Positions 59,201-64,000 of a DNA stretch of 64,000 bases are shown here, one piece after another; the first letter of the stretch is position 1; every line of letters begins with the position of its first letter. The translations under genes and the position numbers were made by a program. A model generated the notes under the pieces. The model did no database searches. It saw only the letters and a list, made by a program, of their open reading frames with translations, and had not been told where the DNA came from. Source of the stretch: Ancistrus triradiatus (taxonomy: Eukaryota > Chordata > Actinopteri > Siluriformes > Loricariidae); the NCBI GenBank assembly GCA_025084515.1, contig JAJAGP010000563.1, positions 1 through 64,000 on the forward strand. The letters are read 5' to 3'.

Positions 59201-61925
59201 ATATACCATTGTTTTAGGAATTACCATAATTACTGACCATACAGTGGTGCTTGAAAGTTTGTGAACCCTTTAGAATGTTCTATGCATAAATATGACCTAA
59301 AACATCATCAGATTTTAACAAAAGTCCTAAAAGTAGATAAAGAGAACCCAGTTAAACAAATGAGACAAAAATATTATACTTGGTCATTTATGTATTGAGG
59401 AAAATGATCCAATATTACATATTAGTGAGTGGCAAAAGTATGTGAACCTTTGTTTTCAGTATCTGGTGTGCATCAATAACTGCAACTGAACATTTTCTGT
59501 AACTGTTGATCAGTCCTGCACACCGGCTTGGAGAAATTGTAGGCCATTTCTCCATACAGAACAGCTTCAGCTCTGGGACATTAGCTGCTCGCTTCAGGTC
59601 CTTCCACAACATTTCAATTGGATTAACGCCAGGACTTTGACTTGGCCATTTCAAAACATGAACTTTATTCTTCTGTAACCATTCTCTGGTAGAACGGCTT
59701 GTGTGCTTAGGGTCGTTGTCTTGCTGCATGACCCACCTTCTCTTGAGATTCAGTTCATGGACAGATGTCCTGACATTTTCCTTTAGAATTCTCTGATATA
59801 ATTCAGATTTCATTGTTCCATCAATGATGGCAAGCTGTCCTGGCCCAGATGCAGCAAAACAGGCCCAAACCATGATACTACCACCACCATGTTTCACAGA
59901 TGGGATAAGGTTCTTATGCTGGAATGCAGTGTTTTCCTTTCTCCAAACATAACACTTTTCTTTTAAATCATAAAGTTCTGTTTTGTTCTCATCCATCCAC
60001 AGAACATTCTTCCAATGGCCTTCTGGCTTGTCCACGTGATCTTTAGCAAACTGCAGATGAACAGCAATGTTCTTTTTGGAGAGCAGTGGCTTCTAATTGC
60101 AACCCGGACCCTGCTATGCACACCATTGTTGTTCAGTGTTCTTCTAATGGTGGACTCATGAACATTAACATTAGTCAATGTGAGAGAGTCCTTCAGTTGC
60201 TTAGAAGTTACCCTGGGGTCCTTTGTGACCTTGCTAACTATTTCACGCCTTGCTCTTGGATTGATCTTTGTTGGTCTGCCACTCCTGGGGAGGATAACAA
60301 TGATTTTGAATTTCCTCCATTTGTACAAAATCTGTTTGACTGTGGATTGGTGGAGTCCAAGCTCTTTAGAGATGGTTTTGTAACCTTTTCCATCCTGATG
60401 AGCATCAACAACTCTATTTCTGAGGTCCTCAGAAATCTCCTTTGTTCGTATCATGATACACTTCCACAAACGTGTGTTGTGAAGAGCAGACTTTGATAGA
60501 TCCCTGTTCTTTAAATAAAACAGGGTGCCCACTCACACCTGATTGTCATCCCATTGATTGAAAACACCTGACTCTAATTTCACCTTCAAATTAACTGCTA
60601 ATTCTAGAGGTTCACATACTTGCAGTTATTGCTGCACAGGGGGTCACACCAGATACTGAAAGCAAAGATTCACATACTTTTGCCACTCACTAATATGTAA
60701 AATTGGATCATTTTCCTCAATAAATAAAGGAAGTCTGAAGAAGCTTGATCAGGAATGTTTTTTTTTTTGAAAGGGTAGCAGCCAAGAAACCACTTTTTCG
60801 GAAGGGTAACATAATGAAAAGATATGCTAAAGCTCACAAAGACTGGAATGAAGATCAGTGGACAAGTGTACTATAGAGTGACGAATCCAAGTTATACATT
60901 TTTGGGTCCAGTCTTTGACAATATGTTATACAGTATATGGTCATTATATTATTGCTAAAACAACAAATCTAATGGTGGCCTAAGAATTTTACATAGTACT
61001 GTATATTGACATATGCAAAACCATACATCCACATCTAAACATAGCAGATAACCTTATTGGCAGATATTTACTCAAACTCACCTGAATCTGTCCTGGGCCA
61101 ATAGCAAATTTTTGGAGGATGTTGATTAGGAAATCTTGCACCTCAAACCAGGGGTATATAGAGTTAGATCCATCCAGCACAATCACTATATCCATATAAA
61201 TCTCACATCCTGACAGAACAAAAATGACATGAACATACACAAATCAATATATTTTCCGACACATACATACAGCATATGCAGAATTCAAATGAACATACAT
61301 AAAATTGACTATTTTTAAATAAATCTATAATGTGCAGTAAATAAAATATCAAATGAGAGATAAACAAACTTACTTTGAAAAGCAGGAGAGATACTGTGCG
61401 TTAAGTTAAAGGTGCTGTTAACTCTGGAGCAGATTCCTGTGCTGTATAAGGAACTACCACATTCATATGACCATAATGGGCCACAAGCCTGAAAGACAAA
61501 CCAAATCCTAACAAACAAGCAAACAAATAACAGCCCACGACACATGACATGTTTCCTGTGTAATAAGATACATATTTAATCAGGATTATTATTCAGATCA
61601 CACCTACCACAAAACTGTTATCCTTTGGGTTGGAGGTAAGGGACATCCCAAGTCTCATTTTATCCTTGTGTTCTAATACATTTTTCAGAGGTGTTCCTCC
61701 TTGGAGGTAGTATTCCAAATAAAAAACAACAGAAAAATATACATTTTAAGAACAAGAGCTGTTCTAAAAAACAGTACTTTTTTACTGGTCTAATTCTTTG
61801 TGAGGTAGAAAGTACCTAAATTGAGCCGTGAACAGTTTGTATGAGTCCTGCTATTCAGTGGACACCTGTACACATCCCCAGTCTCATTCTCCCCACTCTT
61901 CTCAAATGGAGCTCCAACAAGTAGC
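37853..61925 (-). CDS. itga11: Integrin alpha-11, collagen receptor chain (exons 3-30; 5' end outside window)
   Basis: Partners integrin beta-1 to form a fibrillar-collagen receptor on mesenchymal cells. I read 28 exons with consistent phases (human numbering): 61816-61925, 61608-61699, 61374-61488, 61082-61209, 58614-58762, 58293-58437, 57887-58049, 56821-56891, 53118-53262, 52092-52240, 51333-51476, 50987-51190, 50758-50888, 50500-50666, 48554-48693, 47924-48034, 47401-47486, 45030-45234, 44192-44290, 43340-43416, 42724-42807, 42507-42597, 40637-40750, 40319-40402, 39958-40068, 38422-38517, 38115-38228, 37853-37927. They total 3400 bases and 1132 residues; human ITGA11 has 1188, so about 56 N-terminal residues (signal peptide, propeller start) are missing. 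YMDIVIVLDGSNSIYPW, RFNHTGKVI and ALLVVALW favour alpha-11 over alpha-10, -1 and -2. Its position beside fem1b matches human 15q23. Whether this is a teleost 'a' or 'b' copy is unknown. Confidence 0.96.
38422..48693 (-). CDS. itga11: itga11 exons 17-28: thigh and calf domains
   Basis: Beta-sandwich leg domains: FDERRHSPRVTLD (exon 17), PVLDDAWPTSLRAE (18), PFWNGCDEDNQC (19), VHLENKGENAFNT and NISQSANL-like ISHSANLHFSS (20), CNVSAPLM (21), FRLEFEFSRAVFL (22), EADLLFTR (23), NLGLFPVTHLHF (25). Exon 20 ends at AAG|GTCTGC, a poor donor; GTGAAG six bases earlier is also in phase and would drop Val-Lys. Alignment to human length favours the longer form. Introns here are the main host of Tc1-like family B copies. 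Confidence 0.9.
39021..39780 (+). mobile_element. Tc1-like family B relic in itga11 intron 27
   Basis: Begins CAGTGGTGCTTAAAAGTTTGTG and carries plus-strand pieces of the family: AACAATGGTGTGCATGGCAGGG, CAGTTTGCTAAAGATCACATGG and AAAGTCCTGACCTAATCCAA. Large internal deletions, no intact frame, and the right terminal repeat has decayed. This is the only family B copy in the gene whose transposase runs opposite to itga11. Confidence 0.8.
40800..42395 (-). mobile_element. Tc1-like transposon, family B, full length, inactive, in itga11 intron 24
   Basis: A 1596-bp copy bounded by TA, with ends CAGTAGTGCTTGAAAGTTTG and CTTTCAAGCACCACTG. Long inverted repeats (about 200 bases) include CATAAATATGACCTAAAACATC. 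The minus-strand transposase is broken by many frameshifts: the recognisable piece VARRKPLLSKKNIAARLQFA through DEPEGYWKNVLWMDESKIEL (41721-41455) retains the first catalytic Asp. The element sits 49 bases from exon 25. Confidence 0.93.
43417..44191 (-). other. itga11 intron 21, with degenerate SINE
   Basis: At about 44005-44165 is a weak plus-strand SINE copy: GGGTTCACGTCCC (B-box position), GCCGTTAAACAAGGTTTC and GTCTGCCAAATGCTGAAAATG. Otherwise nothing recognisable. Confidence 0.45.
45561..45591. repeat. (TAC)n microsatellite
   Basis: About ten perfect trinucleotide units in itga11 intron 19. Confidence 0.95.
45848..47039 (-). mobile_element. Tc1-like family B copy in itga11 intron 19, heavily decayed
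   Basis: Left end TTGGTGCTTTTAAATTTGTGAGCC and right end AATGTCCACAAACTCATGCTCCACCAT are diverged family-B termini. Internal matches (CAGTCCTACACATCGGATTGG, GGATTAAGGTCAGGACTTTGAC, CATTGTTCTATGAATAATG) follow the order of the 59.2-kb copy. Internal deletions and many substitutions; the oldest-looking copy in the gene. Confidence 0.85.
47737..47786. mobile_element. Solo family B terminal repeat
   Basis: AAAATCTGATGAATC followed by GTCCACAAACTTTCAAGCACCACTG is an isolated right terminus of family B, lacking the segment between the two halves. It lies 137 bases from exon 18. Confidence 0.75.
48803..49948 (-). mobile_element. Tc1-like family B copy in itga11 intron 16, inactive
   Basis: Left end CAGTCGTGTTTGAAAGTTTGTG, right end AGGGTTCACAAAATGTCAAGTCCCATTG. 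A recognisable minus-strand frame (49322-49098) carries GGGSIMVWDCFAAAGPGQL; the catalytic blocks after it are broken. About 1.15 kb, so internally deleted compared with the 40.8-kb copy. Confidence 0.9.
50125..50175. repeat. Purine-rich (GAGA)n tract
   Basis: GAGAGACAGAGAGAGGGAGAGGG-type sequence in itga11 intron 16. No gene. Confidence 0.85.
50500..56891 (-). CDS. itga11: itga11 exons 10-16: remaining propeller and start of thigh
   Basis: Exons 10-15 complete the seven-bladed propeller. Calcium-loop motifs appear as DQDEDGVTD (exon 13), DLNGDGYRD (exon 14) and DINGDGLID (exon 15). FG-GAP features include YVAGAPRFNHTGKV (exon 12) and VVGAPLEDDHRGAIYLF (exon 14). Exon 16 (HFEPSMINMFNKDC) starts the thigh. 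At the exon-16 end the second of two adjacent GT sites is needed to keep phase (ends TATTTG complement, GTATGT donor). Confidence 0.93.
51720..51747. repeat. (CA)n microsatellite
   Basis: About 13 CA units in itga11 intron 12. An adjoining 70-codon open frame is not supported as coding. Confidence 0.95.
52877..53068 (+). mobile_element. tRNA-derived SINE close to itga11 exon 11
   Basis: Best preserved SINE in the window: perfect A-box TAGCCTAGTGG (52887-52897), B-box GGTTCAAATCC (52931-52941), body TGTTGGGTCCTTGAGCAAG and tail GTCGCTCTGGATAAGGGCG followed by CTGTAAATGTAG. It lies antisense to itga11 and ends 49 bases from the exon 11 donor. Confidence 0.93.
53263..56820 (-). other. itga11 intron 10
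   Basis: The 3.6-kb intron contains a dispersed repeat at 56375-56650 and a (CCAT/CTGT)n stretch at about 56325-56372. Minus-strand open frames at 54373-54627 overlap each other, lack splice context and do not fit integrin sequence, so they are left as non-coding. Confidence 0.55.
56375..56650 (+). repeat. Dispersed repeat with tRNA-like head
   Basis: CCTCACAGCTCCAGAGATCAC, GTGTGGAGTTTGCATGTCC and TCCGGGTACTCTGGTTTCC match the 26.7-kb copy. Preceded by tetranucleotide repeats of CCAT/CTGT type. Confidence 0.75.
57448..57830 (+). mobile_element. Deleted Tc1-like element beside itga11 exon 9
   Basis: Starts GAGCACTCTATTAGGAACACCTG, a terminus common to another fish Tc1-like family. Internal pieces GTTAATACCAATCAATCATTGC, GAGTATTGTTGCTGACCAT and CAGTGGCCTTCCCAGTCACCGG (the PSQSPDL region) follow, with most of the transposase missing. 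It ends about 57 bases from the exon 9 donor. Confidence 0.8.
57887..61209 (-). CDS. itga11: itga11 exons 6-9: collagen-binding alpha-I domain
   Basis: This block encodes the inserted von Willebrand A-type domain that binds collagen through a metal ion. The metal-site (MIDAS) residues are all present: DGSNS in exon 6, a Thr in GGEETRTALG of exon 7, and the Asp of ITDGESHD in exon 8. Exon 9 carries VLGYYNRRGINPEAF and ends DALGEKIFSLEG. The site is intact, so collagen binding is expected. Intron 6 (58763-61081) holds a Tc1-like element; intron 9 begins 57 bases before another relic. Confidence 0.95.
59242..60730 (-). mobile_element. Tc1-like family B copy with the best-preserved transposase, in itga11 intron 6
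   Basis: Left end CAGTGGTGCTTGAAAGTTTG after TA; homology ends near 60730, so the right terminus is truncated. The transposase lies in two frames. The first (about 60456-60110) starts MIRTKEISEDLRNRVVDAHQ, with two helix-turn-helix motifs and the GRPTKI linker. The second (60035-59415) holds the catalytic core: VLWMDENKTEL (Asp), QQDNDPKHTS (Asp) and NPIEMLW (Glu), with 34 residues between the last two, so DD34E is complete. A frameshift near 60085-60110 separates the halves. Probably inactive, but the youngest-looking member here. Confidence 0.93.
60735..60960 (+). mobile_element. Fragment of a different Tc1-like transposase
   Basis: Plus-strand reading gives KKPLFRKGNIMKRYAKAHKD followed by W-stop and SDESKLYIFGS, the region around the first catalytic Asp of a Tc1-type transposase. 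It abuts the truncated end of the family B copy in opposite orientation and contains an internal stop. Confidence 0.75.
61374..61925 (-). CDS. itga11: itga11 exons 3-5: first beta-propeller blades
   Basis: Exon 3 begins in phase with LLVGAPFEKSG and contains TGDVYRCPL; exon 4 carries DKMRLGMSLTSNPKDNSF; exon 5 carries ACGPLWSYECGSSLYSTGIC. These correspond to propeller repeats 1-2, with cysteine pairs in the usual places. Introns are short (about 120 bases). Exon 5 ends in phase 1, just before the inserted alpha-I domain. Confidence 0.93.
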
Positions 61926-62989
61926 CTATACCAAAACAGAGAAGCAAAACCTTATTGTCATTAGTGCCATATTATCATTACTACAAGGCCGTCATATGTT
62001 TTAGAGGATAGAACTTTTAATGTTACTGAAAAAGACATGGCAGGTGTTCGTTCTGTCTTCAACCCAAACCAGGCAAGCTGTCATCTTAAGACAAGTAAGC
62101 GAAGTTGCAGAGAAAGCGAGAGCATGCATATCTGCTAGAGTGCCACTGCAGAGAACACCCACTTTGTGTATTACTACTGCTCACTTTCAAACCAATGACA
62201 ACAAACCACACTTTATTGCTTTGGCATGTGTAATGGAGTTATGTGGTTGTTTATATTTTTTCAGTCCCACTGTTCACTCATCCACATGTTTTTAAATGGG
62301 ATGGAACTTGCCAGTTCCTTCTAGCACTGTGCCAGTGTATTAAACTACAAATAATAATAAGCCTAGGCATATTGCGCCTTTTCAGGTTTGAATCACAACA
62401 TATGGTTTGATGTATCATACAGAAACCAAGCCAATGACCAACTGAAGTTTGACATGTTGAAGACCTTTTATATAATATACATATTACTAGTCATGGTCCT
62501 GCAAGTAATTTTGCTAGTGAAACATATTGTTACTGTTATTGGAAGCTTTTACATTGTCTGTACTCTGTACTTCATTCATCTGTTGGTCCATATGGGTAAA
62601 AGACAAACTTTTTGAAAAGCTTTGGTGTGATAAATAAACCTAATTCATATTTTGGTGAGATCTTGCAATGTAGTAGTAGTGCCACACAACTCCTTGATGC
62701 TGAAATCTTGCCCCAAGTGGGGAGGTTGGCATGTTCTATCCACATCAGTGTGTTTCCTCTGGTTTCTTCACATCACCCACCACAAAAACATGCCAGTTAT
62801 CTAAGGCTTTTTTATTATTTGTTTTTTTTTTTACCTCAAGTATATGCAGGGTTAAATCATGGTAGTTCAATCCCCTGCCCGACTGTGGTTATACAGAACA
62901 ACGGGCAGAACAACATTGTTGTCCCATATGTGGCAGGGTTGTCTGAAAAACATAGAAGAATCTTCTCCTAGTGCACTTCAGACCCAGCA
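61926..62989 (-). other. itga11 intron 2 (part); nothing further recognised
   Basis: I searched this stretch on the minus strand for exon 2 (propeller start) and found no candidate. Open frames here have no splice context. Confidence 0.45.
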
Positions 62990-63205
62990 AAACCCCCAGG
63001 CGAAAACTGGTTCATGTCAAGAACAAAACACCCAAGCACAAACTGAGCAGCTTTGTGTATGCGGTGCAGTGTAGTGAACAGTGGACATAGGAGAGACCAA
63101 AGGAGAGACCAAACAACCACTCCACAGATGCATGACACAACATACAAGAGCCAGCTCATCAGGACAGGACTCAGACATACATCTGCATCTAAAGGACACA
63201 TGATG
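62990..63205 (+). mobile_element. Penelope-like GIY-YIG endonuclease relic
   Basis: Plus-strand peptides SSFVYAVQCSEQWT and, in another frame, GETKQPLHRCMTQHTRAS then SSGQDSDIHLHLKDT fit the GIY-YIG-type endonuclease region that follows the reverse transcriptase in Penelope-like retroelements of fishes. GGAGAGACCAAA is duplicated in tandem (63090-63114), and stops and a frameshift break the frame. The reverse transcriptase is not present. Confidence 0.55.
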
Positions 63206-63374
63206 TCAGGTTGGGGCACTGATGGGTCACACCTTGGCCCCTGTGATCCTAACGACTTATGTATTGACAGGGTGGATCAAGGACTCTCAAGACCACCTCC
63301 AAGGTTAAATACCTGGAACTTCCCATAAGCTTCTAGAACTGAAGAAGCCTTTTTGGATGTATTCAAGGAACTTT

Positions 63375-63590
63375 AACATTCAGGCTGCCCAAGGAGGATG
63401 GGTCCCTGTTTGAGTCTTTGTCCTCCCAAGGTTTCTTCCCTGTAAGGTTTGGTGAGTTTTTCCTTGCCACTGTCACCTCAGGCTTGCTCAACTAGGGCTT
63501 TGAGCCAATATATATGTAAAGCTGCTTTGAGACAATGCTGTGTTGTAAAAAAGCGCTATATAAATAAATTTGACTTGACTTCAAGAACCA
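63375..63590 (+). repeat. Dispersed repeat tail
   Basis: GGTTTCTTCCCTGTAAGG, GTTTTTCCTTGCCACTGTC and AAAGCTGCTTTGAGACAATG ... AAAAGCGCTATATAAATAAA-TTTGACTTGACT match a very common 3' tail of fish retroposons. Usually the tail ends in short tandem units of the last bases, as here (TTGACTTGACTT). Confidence 0.75.
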
Positions 63591-63741
63591 AGAAGAAGTC
63601 CAGTTGCTTTTAACTCAACACTCAAGTCTGTCATACTGTATATATACAGTGTTTTCTGTTTGTCTTCAACATCAGTGCATCAGTGCATAATTTACAAACA
63701 TGTATTTTCCAAAAATAAAGCTGAAAAAAAAAAGAAATCTA

Positions 63742-64000
63742 AACCACTACAAGAATTGGGTGTGACCACCTTAGGTACACTGATGTAGTTTTTGAAGGTA
63801 CTCAAATAGGCTGTTTTGCCAAGCCTCTTGGAGAACCTGCCACAGTTATTCTAAAGACATTAAGACAGTAATCCCAGACTGACTCAATGATGCCGAGATC
63901 GGGATTATGTGGGGCAATACCTTTCACTGTAGAACTCCTTGTTCTTCTTTTTGCTAGAGAAAGATCTTTATGACTCTGGACTTGTGTTTGGGGTCATTTT
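63742..64000 (-). mobile_element. Tc1-like element, runs off the right edge
   Basis: Sequence such as CTCTTGGAGAACCTGCCACAG, ATCCCAGACTGACTCAATGATG, CTCCTTGTTCTTCTTTTTGC and GTGTTTGGGGTCATTTT is the reverse complement of the C-terminal half of another Tc1-type transposase family. The rest lies outside the window. Confidence 0.75.

Noticed and set aside
37853..61925. Assignment of the integrin as alpha-10, alpha-1 or alpha-2
   Set aside because: Alpha-I, propeller and membrane sequences fit alpha-11 best, and adjacency to fem1b matches the human ITGA11 locus.
61926..64000. Search for itga11 exon 2 and signal-peptide exon
   Set aside because: No minus-strand stretch matches the propeller start with splice sites; both exons are probably beyond the right edge.
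1..64000. Bacterial-style systems, CRISPR arrays, rRNA or functional tRNA genes
   Set aside because: The window is vertebrate nuclear DNA. tRNA-like boxes occur only inside SINEs and dispersed repeats with no cloverleaf.

Overview
This window is nuclear DNA from a vertebrate, almost certainly a teleost fish. Three points support this: spliced genes with GT/AG introns, a gene neighbourhood matching part of human chromosome 15q23, and a dense load of degraded Tc1/mariner elements, tRNA-derived SINEs and AT-rich microsatellites of the kind common in ostariophysan fishes. I cannot name the species. There are no bacterial, phage or CRISPR features.

There are three protein-coding genes. (1) 18585-19799 (+): an intronless class A GPCR of the relaxin-3 receptor (RXFP3) type. 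(2) 26242-31044 (+): fem1b, a two-exon gene for the 627-residue substrate receptor of a Cullin-2 ubiquitin ligase. (3) 61925-37853 (-): itga11, the collagen-binding integrin alpha-11 chain, for which I could read 28 consecutive coding exons (human exons 3-30, 3400 coding bases, 1132 residues) with matching splice phases; exons 1-2 lie beyond the right edge. fem1b and itga11 are tail to tail, as FEM1B and ITGA11 are in human, which supports both assignments.

Layout. 1-18.5 kb is gene-poor: a retroelement-like fragment at the left edge, a solo Tc1 terminal repeat, a long (TA)n inside a perfect inverted repeat, a Tc1-like relic, a full-length broken Tc1-like element at 8610-10166, SINEs and MITE fragments. 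18.5-20.5 kb is the receptor gene. 20.5-26.2 kb holds truncated Tc1-like elements, one interrupted by a SINE. 26.2-31 kb is fem1b; its 2.9-kb intron carries repeats, including an hAT-like MITE. 31-37.8 kb holds SINE, Tc1-like and pogo-like MITE sequences. 37.8-61.9 kb is itga11, whose introns contain several copies of one Tc1-like family ('family B'), most with the transposase on the same strand as the gene. 62-64 kb, inside itga11 intron 2, holds a Penelope-like GIY-YIG relic, a repeat tail and the start of another Tc1-like element.

The three genes have unrelated jobs: peptide-hormone signalling, protein degradation and collagen adhesion. Their proximity looks like conserved synteny, not a functional cluster. 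I found no convincing undescribed system. The more unusual items are the pogo-like MITE that keeps a readable DNA-binding-domain relic, the palindromic (TA)n locus, the GIY-YIG relic, a possible 51-bp orphan exon, and transposons sitting very close to itga11 splice sites.
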